The notes below the pieces were generated by a model. That model was not told the origin of the DNA. It searched no databases and saw nothing but the letters and a program-made list of their open reading frames with translations. A DNA stretch of 23,409 nt from CAHJWO01 sp964245885. Its GTDB lineage: Bacteria > Verrucomicrobiota > Verrucomicrobiia > Chthoniobacterales > SZAS-18. Position numbers and translations under genes: made by a program. Positions 7,901 to 15,367 of the stretch are shown in pieces. Where the stretch lies: contig CAXTOX010000058.1 in assembly GCA_964245885.1 (NCBI GenBank), forward strand, positions 1-23,409. Reading direction: 5' to 3'. Position 1 is the stretch's first letter. Each line of letters opens with the position of its first letter.

Positions 7901-10220
7901 CACGTAGCCTGACAGGGTGCCGACGACCGTCGTGCTGACCGCGCCGCCCGTGGCTGGCGTGGAAGTCACGCTGTTCGGGTCGAGCAGCCAGCCGACCGCC
8001 ACGTTTTGCGACGTGCTGCCGGTGCCCACGTTGCGCAGCACCTCGTAGTAGTACCGCTGCCCCGCCGTGAGCGCGAGCAACGGGGAACGCTGGTGCGTCT
8101 GCGCGGAATTGCCGGTCCACGCCTCGCCGGCGGTGCCGGGCGCGGTGACGTAGGCGCGGCGCAGTTTGTTGACGGCCTGGTCGTCGTCGGAGATCCAGAG
8201 TTCGGCCGCGTTGTTCGCCGCCAGCCAGAAGGAGTAGTTGCCGGTGGCGGGAACCGTCAGGTATCCGCGCAGCCGTTCGCCGGTGTTGTCAGCATACGCG
8301 GTGTTATCCTCCAGCGTGGTGAGCGCGTTGTCGGTGGAACCCGGTGTGGCCGCCAGCGGAAGGTCGGACACGGCCGAACCGCCGAGCCCGGTCCAGAGTT
8401 CACGGGTGACACCGGTGCCCGCCGCGAGGATCTGGACCGTGAGTGTGGACGCCCCGGTGCCGTAGGTGTTCGCGGCGGTCAGAGCGACGGTGTACGTGCC
8501 GGCGGTGGTCGGAGTGCCGCTGATCACGCCGGTGGCCGGGTTCAACGTCAATCCCGGCGGCAAGCTGCCCCCGTGCGAGGCCAAGGCGTACGTGGCCGCC
8601 GTGCTCAGCGTGTTGGTGGCCGCCACGGTGAAGCTGAACGGCTGGTTGACGAAGCCGACGGCGTTGGTGCTGCTGACGAACGTCGGCGGGGCGTCGGCCG
8701 TGGTATCGGGATAAAGGCGCGCCGCCGGGATGACCTGCTTGACCTGGCTGTTGCTGTACCACGAGAGCACCGCACCCGCCCCGCCGGTCCCCTGGAAGTA
8801 TTCCATCTTGATGTCGTAGAGCACGCCAGCCTGGAGATTGATCGAGCCAATCCGATCGGCGGATTGATAGACCCAGCCGTCGATGATGAGTTGGCCGTTG
8901 ACCCACAGCTTGACGCCGTCGTCTGTCTTGGTGTCGAAGTAGTAGGTCTCCGAGTATTGGGGCTGCACCTGACCAGCCCAACGCGCCGTGTAGTAGCTCG
9001 TGCTGAGTTTCGGGTCGGGGCTGACGGTCGCCGACCAGGTCGTAAAATTGATGCCGGGATCGAGCCGCGTGAGCTTGAGGTTCGCGGGCAGGAAGAGGTT
9101 GGCGTTGTAGCTGCCGATGTTGCTCGACGAGGTGTCTTGGAAATAATAGCCCGTCAAGCCCGTACCGGTCGGGTTGCCCGCCGGGGTGATGACGACGCTC
9201 GCGCTGCTGTTCGCCCCGAGGGTGTACGCGCCGCCGGGCGGGGCGTAGACGGTGGCCACGGCGTTCGTGCGCAGGCTGGCATCGGGCAACGGGGCGAGCG
9301 AAAGCGTCACCACGCCGACCTTCGGACCAAAGGTTGCGGAGGTCGGCATCGCCGCGTAGTCCGTGTCCGCCACCGCCGTGCCCGACCAGACGAGCGGCAC
9401 CGTCAACGAGGCGAAGTGCAGGGTGCCGCCACGCGAAACCGTGATCGTGCCGAAATCGGAAGCCGCCGTGGCGGCGTCGGGCGGCGGGTCGCCCCCTCCC
9501 GCGGCTCCCTACCGCCGGTCGTTCTCCAGCAGCTCGACGACCGCCCCCAGCGTCGCCNNNNNNNNNNGGCGGTTGGATAGCGGTGGCCTTGGTGGCGGTG
9601 ATCGTGATGACGTTCTCACCCGCGAGGTCGTTGGCGAGCATGGTGTGATCGTCCAGCGCCGCGCCGTGGGTGTGGGTAGTGGTCAGGTCGAGGCCGACGG
9701 CATCTTCCGCCCAATCGCTCAAGCCGTCGCCGTCCGTGTCCACGTCCTGCACGACGACGCGGAAAAAGCTCGCGGTGCCGTCGAGTGCGGCGGTGAGAGT
9801 TTTGACCGTGCCGTCGCCGGTAACCTGCACGTTATTCGCCAGCGGAGCCCAACCGGCGGGGTTGGTGAGGTCGGCGGAGAATTGGATGACGTACACCTTG
9901 CCCGCCACCGTGGGAATCGTCAGTGCGGCGGAAGTCGGGGTGAACGTGGAAGAAAGGACGGTGAGTTTCGAGGCCGGGTTGAAGGGGTTCGTGCCGGCGG
10001 CAAGTTCCGCGCCGTTGGAAATGCCGTCCCCGTCATCGTCGCGCGAGAGCCAGACCGGGTCATTGAGCTGCGCGTCGGTGACACCGTAGAGCATCTTCCA
10101 GACGGTGGCGTTGATGCCGTAGTCGATGTCCGCCCGAGCGGCAGCCGCAAAGCAAACTGCGAGGGAGACGAACAAAGGCCAGCAAGAACTGCACAAAAAG
10201 TTTTTTGAGTCACGGTTCAT
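4918..10220 (-). CDS. Giant secreted modular DUF1800 protein (TSP3, Calx-beta-like, PA14, Ig-like, CHRD, DUF1800), crossing two assembly gaps
   Basis: One minus-strand gene, about 1,760 codons if both 10-N blocks are removed. In order: signal peptide (10220-10130, ending AAAARA); two thrombospondin-3-like calcium loops (DDDGDGISNGAE near 10030, DTDGDGLSDWAED near 9730); a Calx-beta-like domain (about 9480-9200); a PA14 domain (TGLTGYYFQD onward, about 9165-8720); a putative-Ig domain (LTLNPATGVISGTPTTAGTY, about 8690-8430); a second PA14-like module (about 8405-7970); a CHRD domain (about 7830-7470, ending YPNGEIRGFL); and the DUF1800 domain to the end (FLNQAAFGASPADV, LRQRVAFALSEILVVSD, NENYAREIMQLFSVGL, VARVLTGWTW). 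The DUF1800 domain carries an internal repeat insertion. An in-frame TAG at 9509-9511 beside the second gap is probably a contig-end error. First gene of the operon; surface or extracellular role inferred, substrate unknown. Confidence 0.85.
5600..6210 (-). repeat. Three tandem beta-rich repeats inserted in DUF1800
   Basis: At protein level, three units of about 55-75 residues follow the pattern TITV...GD.VWL.F...G...Y.V.sV....sFTV. Recognisable pieces are FSAGDYVWLDFSVNNG/YYVSAVPSATSLTV, VNGEVYLKFVTATGG/IYTVATVPTTGSFTV, and VNVGDRIWLTWSAG/EWTVASVIDERHFTV. They interrupt DUF1800 between REPLLRITGPGRTF and the C-terminal part. The DNA copies have diverged, so this is an old duplication rather than a fresh one. 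Confidence 0.6.
7786..7795. other. Assembly gap (10 N) inside the CHRD domain
   Basis: Ten Ns. Removing them joins ATGS (right flank) to ANLRVAPGN (left flank) in frame within a normal CHRD sequence. The true gap is therefore probably zero or a small multiple of three bases. Confidence 0.95.
9558..9567. other. Assembly gap (10 N) near the Calx-beta-like domain
   Basis: Ten Ns. Direct joining of the flanks is again in frame (ATAIQPP then ATLGAVVELL), but the frame meets a TAG at 9509-9511, 15 codons later. The 50 bp next to the gap may be unreliable contig-end sequence. Confidence 0.95.
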
Positions 10221-10621
10221 AGCAATGCGCGTTATTGGAAGGGCGGAAAAACGCAGTCGAAGTCAGCACGCAATCCGTGTAGTCGACGTGTTCAGGCCAA
10301 CGCCGAGAAGCGGATGCTGGGAGCAAAAATGATTCCTACGCAAGCGGCCCATAAAACAAGACATTTCAGCCTCAACAGATTTCATGCATGATGAGGCAGA
10401 GAAGATGTGGTTCCGAAGGTGGATGCCGACGATTCCGTGATCGGTTCGTAATTAGCATAAACTTTGCCCGTGTCAGAGCTTTACAGGCGTGCTCCCTGTA
10501 ACTTTTTCTTCACCGCATCTGCGTGGCCTACGGACGCAGTGGTGCGAAACGGCGTTGCGAAACCGCCCTGCGTTCTGCATCCGCTAGAAAGCTCGATCGC
10601 TTCCAACCGGACCGTGCGTTA
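10221..10621. other. Intergenic region upstream of the giant DUF1800 gene
   Basis: About 400 bp between the DUF1800 gene start and the terminator of the PEP-CTERM unit. It must contain the operon promoter on the minus strand, but no box pair stands out. A 10-bp palindrome, TCATGCATGA, lies at 10382-10391. A 66-codon plus-strand frame at 10464-10664 has no supporting features. Confidence 0.5.
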
Positions 10622-10622
10622 C

Positions 10623-10657
10623 ACAAAGCAAAAGAGCGGATGGGAAAACCCATCCGC
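10623..10657 (-). terminator. Intrinsic terminator of the TIGR02597/PEP-CTERM unit
   Basis: Read on the minus strand: a perfect 9-bp stem GCGGATGGG-TTTT-CCCATCCGC (10636-10657), followed by TCTTTTGCTTTG. The hairpin plus T-rich tail lies 35 bp after the PEP-CTERM stop codon and in the right direction. This is the clearest factor-independent terminator in the window. Confidence 0.85.
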
Positions 10658-10692
10658 CCGTTGAGATCTTAAGTGAGATTCTTGGTTTGACC

Positions 10693-11346
10693 TCAAGCCC
10701 TCCTAGCCGGGCGACGAGACCACATTCGCAAGCCGATCAAACTCAACAAACCACAGCCAAACAGTGCGTTGCTCGAGGGTTCGGGGATGACAGTACTTGT
10801 AGCATAACCAAGACTGTTGGCGTTTGAACCGCCCTCGCTCGTCGTCACAAAAGTGAGGGTATAGCTTCCACCGTCTGCGGGCTCCGCCCAAGGTGTCGGT
10901 AAGTTGGCACCATCTTGGTTTGTGGTGGTATTGAACTGCCCGTACATCGTCCCGATTCCAGGCGTCGTCGATGTGGTCGTCAGATTAGGAAACCAACGAA
11001 AAATAAGCGGATCCTCAGCATCCAATCCGGTGAAGTTCCCTGGCGTAATAGCTAATGTGTTTGCCGTCTGACCGTTAACACCATTTCCGGTTAGATTGCC
11101 GTTCAAAGCGAAAGTGGCAATGACGGCGTCGTCACCGCTCACGAAAGTGCTTGAAGTCGGCGTCGAAAATCCATTTCGCGACGTGTCGGCAACCAGTTCT
11201 AAAAGCCCTCCGACTGGCATCAGAGTGCCAGTGCTGCTTCGCAGGTCGCCAGCATAGAAATTGATGGTGACCGTGGCCTTGGACAAAGGCGCGAGGCCAC
11301 AAGAAACAATGGCCGAGGCAATCACGACCTTGATGTTAAATTTCAT
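10693..11346 (-). CDS. PEP-CTERM sorting-domain protein
   Basis: A 217-residue exported protein. The chosen ATG at 11344-11346 gives a normal signal peptide (MKFNIKVVIASAIVSCGLA), whereas the longer frame adds 21 unlikely residues. The body is low in charge and rich in Thr, Gly and Asn. The C-terminus has the tripartite sorting signal: VIPEP, a hydrophobic helix (ALFGCGLLSLIGL), then an Arg-rich tail (RRPARRA). In this family the tail is recognised by exosortase (EpsH/XrtA type), so such an enzyme should be encoded elsewhere. It starts 22 bp after the upstream TIGR02597-like gene, with the terminator just beyond, so the pair looks co-transcribed. The mature function cannot be told. Base composition looks less GC-rich than the neighbouring genes. 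Confidence 0.85.
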   Translation of the reverse strand: MKFNIKVVIASAIVSCGLAPLSKATVTINFYAGDLRSSTGTLMPVGGLLELVADTSRNGFSTPTSSTFVSGDDAVIATFALNGNLTGNGVNGQTANTLAITPGNFTGLDAEDPLIFRWFPNLTTTSTTPGIGTMYGQFNTTTNQDGANLPTPWAEPADGGSYTLTFVTTSEGGSNANSLGYATSTVIPEPSSNALFGCGLLSLIGLRMWSRRPARRA

Positions 11347-11368
11347 TTTATAGAAGCAGGTCAGTTGA

Positions 11369-12628
11369 TTAGTAGTTGGGGGCATTTGTCCAGATCTTGG
11401 ATGTGCCATCGCTCGAACCTTTCCGCACGATGTAAGCAGACCCAGGTTGGATCACTCCGGCCACATCTCCGACATCTGCGGTTGCGGAACCACCGACCTG
11501 TCTCCAGCCGACATTACTGCCGCTGTTAATGTAGTAGTAGGTCGTACTCGTCGACTTATTGATGGCAGCCGTGTTATTATTAAACACGTAGAGTTCGTCC
11601 ACGTGGTTAAAGCTTGATGTGCTGGCGCTGAACGCACCGCTGCTGAACAAGCCTGACTGGTTCAACGTCTGCGACGCCGGACGAGCCAACGTCACGAAGT
11701 TATCCTGCTGGCTGCCAGTTTGCGTCGCAAGGGGAGTCGAAAGTTTCTTCGTCAGCACGCTACCGACGACCGTAAAATTCGTGGCCGTCGCCGTGTTGTT
11801 ACGCATGATGAAGAAGGCATCCGGGTACAGTGGATCGATGCTTGAATCCGTGGTGGCGGCTCGTCCCACTTTGCGCCAACCGACGTTCGAGCCGCTGCTG
11901 ATGTAATAATATGTCGCGCTTGGGGCAAGGTTGATCCCTTGTCCGTTCAGATTCGGAATCAGGACTTCCATTTGGTGGTTGAAAGTCGTCGTCGAGGGAA
12001 TGTACGAGACATTTGCATCTGACGCCGGGAACAGCGTGGCGAACGTCCAGTAAGGGATGACGGTGATTTGCGTGCCCGCCGGGATCGTGCTGAGGCTGTC
12101 GCCGTTGAGGTCGATAGTCAGGGTGCTGGCATCGTTGGCAGTCACCGAGTAGAAGCTTCCCTCCTTGGGGTTGGTGGAAGAGGAGCTTGCCGCGAACAAC
12201 ACGTAATAGCGGGGAGGAGCAGCGTCGGTGTATCCGCTCGGCAGAGTGGTCGAGGGAGCGTATTGGCCCGAAGTGAAACCGGGCGACCCGGACACGGTGA
12301 TCACATTGCCGCTGATGGAGGTGGCGAGGCCGGTGAAAGCGGGCGGCAGCGTGAAGGGCGGCGAAACATAGGTGTCAGAGTTCGCCAGGACACCGGTGTA
12401 ATTGCCGCTCGCGTCGTAGCCGCCAACTTTCATGAAGCCGACTGGATCGGTTGCTGCGGTCGTCGTGCTCCCTGTATCGCTCGTGATCGGAACTACGGTG
12501 TTCACCGGGCGGGTTGTCGTGAGTCTCGGCTTTGACACCGCTTGCCCGAAGGAACGTGGCGCACCTGCCAGAGAAATCGAAACCGCGCCCAACAGCACGG
12601 CGGAAGAGAAAAGAGTGGGGACTTTCAT
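11369..12628 (-). CDS. TIGR02597-like secreted protein
   Basis: A 419-residue exported protein. The ATG at 12626-12628 is chosen because it opens directly on a signal peptide (MKVPTLFSSAVLLGAVSISL...SFGQA); the frame could extend 54 residues further, into what looks like promoter DNA. The body is beta-rich and Ser/Thr-rich, with the diagnostic sequence TYYYISSGSNVGWRKVG and a near copy, TYYYINSGSNVGWRQVG, near the C-terminus. Each is followed by a module ending in a hydrophobic strand (DAFFIMRN, SAYIVRKG). That duplicated pattern resembles the TIGR02597 family known mainly from Verrucomicrobiota. Function unknown; a cell-surface or extracellular role is likely. First gene of a two-gene unit with the PEP-CTERM protein. 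Confidence 0.7.
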   Translation of the reverse strand: MKVPTLFSSAVLLGAVSISLAGAPRSFGQAVSKPRLTTTRPVNTVVPITSDTGSTTTAATDPVGFMKVGGYDASGNYTGVLANSDTYVSPPFTLPPAFTGLATSISGNVITVSGSPGFTSGQYAPSTTLPSGYTDAAPPRYYVLFAASSSSTNPKEGSFYSVTANDASTLTIDLNGDSLSTIPAGTQITVIPYWTFATLFPASDANVSYIPSTTTFNHQMEVLIPNLNGQGINLAPSATYYYISSGSNVGWRKVGRAATTDSSIDPLYPDAFFIMRNNTATATNFTVVGSVLTKKLSTPLATQTGSQQDNFVTLARPASQTLNQSGLFSSGAFSASTSSFNHVDELYVFNNNTAAINKSTSTTYYYINSGSNVGWRQVGGSATADVGDVAGVIQPGSAYIVRKGSSDGTSKIWTNAPNY

Positions 12629-12652
12629 AGGTTTGCTCACGAGGCGCGAGTG

Positions 12653-12681
12653 TTTATGGCAGAGGTTTGGTTGGAAAACAA
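12653..12681 (-). promoter_or_regulatory. Candidate promoter of the TIGR02597-like gene
   Basis: On the minus strand, TTGTTT (12676-12681) and CATAAA (12653-12658) are separated by exactly 17 bp. This would start transcription about 18 nt before the ATG at 12628. The match to the sigma-70 consensus is only moderate, so this is a suggestion. Confidence 0.3.
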
Positions 12682-12718
12682 GCAATTTTGGAGCGTAATC
12701 CATGCCAGAAAACGGGAT

Positions 12719-12737
12719 TTTTGTAACGCTTTTGTAA
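12719..12737. repeat. Tandem TTTTGTAA octamers in a divergent promoter region
   Basis: Two identical octamers, TTTTGTAA at 12719-12726 and 12730-12737, are offset by 11 bp. They lie between the divergent TIGR02597-like and esterase genes. Direct repeats one helical turn apart can be a transcription-factor site; no known operator was recognised. Confidence 0.35.
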
Positions 12738-12848
12738 GGGGAACTCCGCCGTTCAATGTGGTCGCGGGACCCCAGCTTTATCTGAATCAATGGAATGGTT
12801 GCGAATTGCGGGAAGCACGGGACGACTTATCTTCGATCAGGTTGCTCC

Positions 12849-13799
12849 ATGCCTAGATTTTTAACCTGTGTCCGGCGTTTGCTGACGCTGCTGGCCAGCG
12901 CCGTTTGTTTTATGAGCCACGTTTCCGCCCGAGAGTTTCCTGCCGGTACGTTTCTGCCTGGTTCGAGACGGGAGCCGCGCGAACTCCATGATCTCGCCTA
13001 CGTGCCGAACGGCGACCCCAACCAAAGGCTCGATCTCGTGCTGCCCACGCGAACCGGCGCGGAGACCGCCGGGGCACCGCTGATCGTGTGGATTCACGGC
13101 GGCGGCTGGGAACAGGGTTCCTACCACCAGAATCCTGCCCGCGCGATGACCGGGCGGGGCTACGCGGTGGCGAGCATCGGTTACCGGCTCAGTTCGCAGG
13201 CGAAATACCCGGCGCAGATCGAGGATTGCAAGGCCGCGATCCGCTGGCTCCGGGCGCATGCCGCGGTGTACGGCATCGACCCCGCGCGGGTCGGCGTGTG
13301 GGGAGCGTCGGCGGGCGGTCACCTCGCCGCGCTGCTCGGCACGACGGCCAAGGAACGGCGCTTCGACGTGGGCGAAAACCTCGACCAATCCAGCGCGGTG
13401 CGGTGCGTCATCGACAGTTTCGGCCCGGCCGACTTCTTTCACTGGGGCGACCCGCCGCTGCCGGCCTCCTACGACACGCCCAACACCGCGCTGGCCCGCC
13501 TGCTCGGCGGCCGGCTGGCGGACCACGAGGAACTCGCGCGGCTGGCGAGCCCGGTCACGTTCGTGGACAAGGACTCCGCGCCCTTCCTGATCATGCACGG
13601 CGAGAAGGACCCGGTCGTGCCCGCCCAGCAGAGCGTGGTGCTCGACGCGGCCCTGCGCGAGGCCGGGGTGGACTCCACTCTGGTCATCGTGCCGGGGGGC
13701 GGTCACGGGGGAGGGATGTTCAACGACGTGAGATACCTGCACCAGATGATCGCCTTCATGGACGCACACTTGCTCGGTCCGGCCAGGAAAGCCCGCTGA
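12849..13799 (+). CDS. Secreted alpha/beta-hydrolase, BD-FAE/acetyl-esterase type
   Basis: A 316-residue serine esterase with a signal peptide (residues 1-27, ending SHVSA). The ATG at 12849 is preferred over a longer frame from 12795 because it opens on the signal sequence. Seen: oxyanion-hole motif HGGGW (83-87), nucleophile elbow GASAGG with Ser154, Asp253 in HGEKDPV, and His285 in GGGHGGG, a complete catalytic triad in normal order. The family (COG0657/BD-FAE) hydrolyses ester decorations such as acetyl or feruloyl groups on plant polysaccharides. Export suits action on external polymers, but the substrate is inferred. It is divergent from the TIGR02597 unit. A GC hairpin (CGGGGC...GCCCCG, about 13817-13834) follows but lacks a T-run. 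Confidence 0.9.
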   Translation: MPRFLTCVRRLLTLLASAVCFMSHVSAREFPAGTFLPGSRREPRELHDLAYVPNGDPNQRLDLVLPTRTGAETAGAPLIVWIHGGGWEQGSYHQNPARAMTGRGYAVASIGYRLSSQAKYPAQIEDCKAAIRWLRAHAAVYGIDPARVGVWGASAGGHLAALLGTTAKERRFDVGENLDQSSAVRCVIDSFGPADFFHWGDPPLPASYDTPNTALARLLGGRLADHEELARLASPVTFVDKDSAPFLIMHGEKDPVVPAQQSVVLDAALREAGVDSTLVIVPGGGHGGGMFNDVRYLHQMIAFMDAHLLGPARKAR

Positions 13800-13897
13800 A
13801 CGGCTCCCGGCACCCGGGGCCAACACGCCCCGAGCGGCGAAATGTCGCTTTACCCTATTGGCGGCACGGGGTATGCATTCACCGGGTCCATACCCTG

Positions 13898-14848
13898 ATG
13901 AAAGCCCCCGCCACGTTCCTTTGGTTTGTCGCGGTTTGCGCGGCCGGGACCCTTCTGGCGATGCCCGTCGCGGCGAGGGCGCAGGACCCGTACGCGAGCA
14001 GCACGGACTTCGCCAAGTACGCCGAGCGGCTGCGCAACAGCGCCGTGCTCCAGATGCAGCCGCAGACCGCCGTTCCGGTCAACCCGTACCCCGTGCCCGG
14101 AACTGCCTTGGCTCCGGGGATGCCGTTCAACCCGGCGGTGCCCTATCCTTGGAAGACGAGGATCGTCACCACCCTGTTCTGGGTCGGCGAACCGGCCGGG
14201 ACGAACAACCCGGTCAACAACGTCTCGTCGTCGTGGGACCTGGGCTGGGCGCAAAACTTCGGCGGGTTGGACGACCCGAACCCGGCGAACCGGCGCGAGT
14301 TCATCCCGGTCAAGTTCAAGCCGCGGCTGAATCCTTTTTACATCGCGCTGCCGTACAACGACGTGACCAAAGGCTCGACCAAACCGGAGTCGCGCCTCGT
14401 CATCCCGTGGTACGAAAACGCTTTCGTCGAGGAAGGCCGCAGCGTGTGCCGCGACCGCTGGATCGCGATTCGCAACCCGCGCAACCAGCGGATTTGCTAC
14501 GCGCAGTGGAGCGACTGCGGACCGTTCCGTACGGATCATTGGCAATACGTCTTCGGCAGCGACCGGCCGCGGCCCAATCTGAACCAGGGCGCGGGCCTGG
14601 ACGTTTCGCCGGCAGTGCGGGATTACCTTGAACTCAACGGGATGGACACGACGGATTGGAAGTTCGTGGAGTTCCACGAGATCCCGCACGGGCCGTGGTC
14701 GCTCTACGGAGCCAACAACACGTTCGTGCAACAGGGCCACGGGGCACCCGACCACGTGGCGGCCGCGACGGCGACGGCCCCGATCACGGCCGCACCCGGT
14801 CCGGCCGCGCAGGCTGCGAACGCCGGGCCGCAGGTGAGCGTGCATTGA
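13898..14848 (+). CDS. Secreted double-psi-beta-barrel-like protein, function unknown
   Basis: A 316-residue exported protein. The signal peptide is residues 1-29 (ending VAARAQ), which sets the ATG at 13898. After a Pro-rich segment (60-85), the core includes WKTRIVTTLFWVGEPAGTNN (85-104). Further on, AQWSDCGPF (202-210) and GLDVSPAVRDYL (233-244) resemble the D-x-GPF ... DLS-x-A-x signature of double-psi beta-barrel proteins such as RlpA or the C-terminal domain of lytic transglycosylases. Cysteines at 184, 200 and 207 could form a disulfide. The C-terminus is an Ala/Pro-rich tail. Cell-wall or glycan interaction is a guess from fold resemblance. The decayed gene at 14862 begins 13 bp downstream. 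Confidence 0.6.
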   Translation: MKAPATFLWFVAVCAAGTLLAMPVAARAQDPYASSTDFAKYAERLRNSAVLQMQPQTAVPVNPYPVPGTALAPGMPFNPAVPYPWKTRIVTTLFWVGEPAGTNNPVNNVSSSWDLGWAQNFGGLDDPNPANRREFIPVKFKPRLNPFYIALPYNDVTKGSTKPESRLVIPWYENAFVEEGRSVCRDRWIAIRNPRNQRICYAQWSDCGPFRTDHWQYVFGSDRPRPNLNQGAGLDVSPAVRDYLELNGMDTTDWKFVEFHEIPHGPWSLYGANNTFVQQGHGAPDHVAAATATAPITAAPGPAAQAANAGPQVSVH

Positions 14849-14861
14849 TCGGTTGCCTTTC

Positions 14862-15165
14862 ATGGAACCTTTGCACAAGCAGGCGGTGCTCGACCTGTAC
14901 TTCGTGGAAGCGCGGGCGCGGCGGATCGACCTCGCGGCGTTCCTCGACCGGGTGGAGCGCGCCTGGGCGAGGCTGACTACCGGCTGGCGGCGTTGCGCGC
15001 GGTCGTGGGGAAGATGGTCCGACAGCCCGACGGGACGAACGAGCGGGCGAAGACAGTGCTCCTGGCCCTGAGCGATCCGACGACCGAACCGCTGTCGGCG
15101 GCCACGACGAAGGGCGCGGCGGGGCGGAGGCGTTCGCGGATTACTTCCGGCAGTTGACCGAATGA
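14862..15165 (+). pseudogene. Small ebo-associated-type gene with two frameshifts
   Basis: Not intact in any single frame. Frame 1 (from ATG 14862) reads MEPLHKQAVLDLYFVEARAR...FLDRVERA. Frame 2, from about 14966, continues GEADYRLAALRAVVGKMVRQ...VLLALSDPTTEPLSAATTKG. Frame 3, from about 15121, ends GAEAFADYFRQLTE with TGA at 15163-15165. The joined product, about 100 residues, makes good protein sense. I recall this type (LDLYFxEARARxID.AAFLDRV) as a small protein near TatD-like hydrolases and EboE in ebo-type clusters, but that is from memory. Each break is explained by one missing base, one near 14963 and one in the G-run near 15120. Either the gene is decayed or the assembly has indel errors. 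Confidence 0.6.
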
Positions 15166-15367
15166 CGATCCATTGCGCTGTCCGCACCTCGAAATAGAAA
15201 CCTACACCTGGGAGGTCGCCACACTTGTGCGCGGTTCCCACGGCCCGGTGCCGGAAGACGCCGCCGATGGTCCGGTGCTCCTCGCTCGGCGGACGTTGCC
15301 GGGGTTCGGGCCGACCTTGGAAGCGACGGACGTTTACAGATGGCTGCGGGCATTTTGCACCGGTTGA
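15162..15367 (+). pseudogene. Fragment resembling the EboE C-terminus
   Basis: The previous gene's stop overlaps an ATG (ATGA at 15162). That frame closes after 11 codons, but the +2 frame reads CPHLEIETYTWEV at 15179-15217. This resembles the conserved C-terminal segment of EboE, a TIM-barrel sugar-isomerase-like protein of the ebo 'metabolite traffic' cluster. The bulk of EboE, which should precede this segment, is absent. Downstream the frame stays open to TGA 15365-15367 but loses family character and overlaps the MFS gene end. Read as a deletion scar of an ebo-type operon; the identification rests on a 13-residue match recalled from memory. Confidence 0.4.

Noticed and set aside
10464..10664. 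A 66-codon plus-strand frame in the intergenic region
   Set aside because: It runs through the terminator hairpin, has no ribosome site and shows no protein-like pattern.
13088..13897. N-terminal extension of the DPBB-like protein frame back to 13088
   Set aside because: This part overlaps the esterase in another frame; the real protein starts at the signal peptide ATG 13898.
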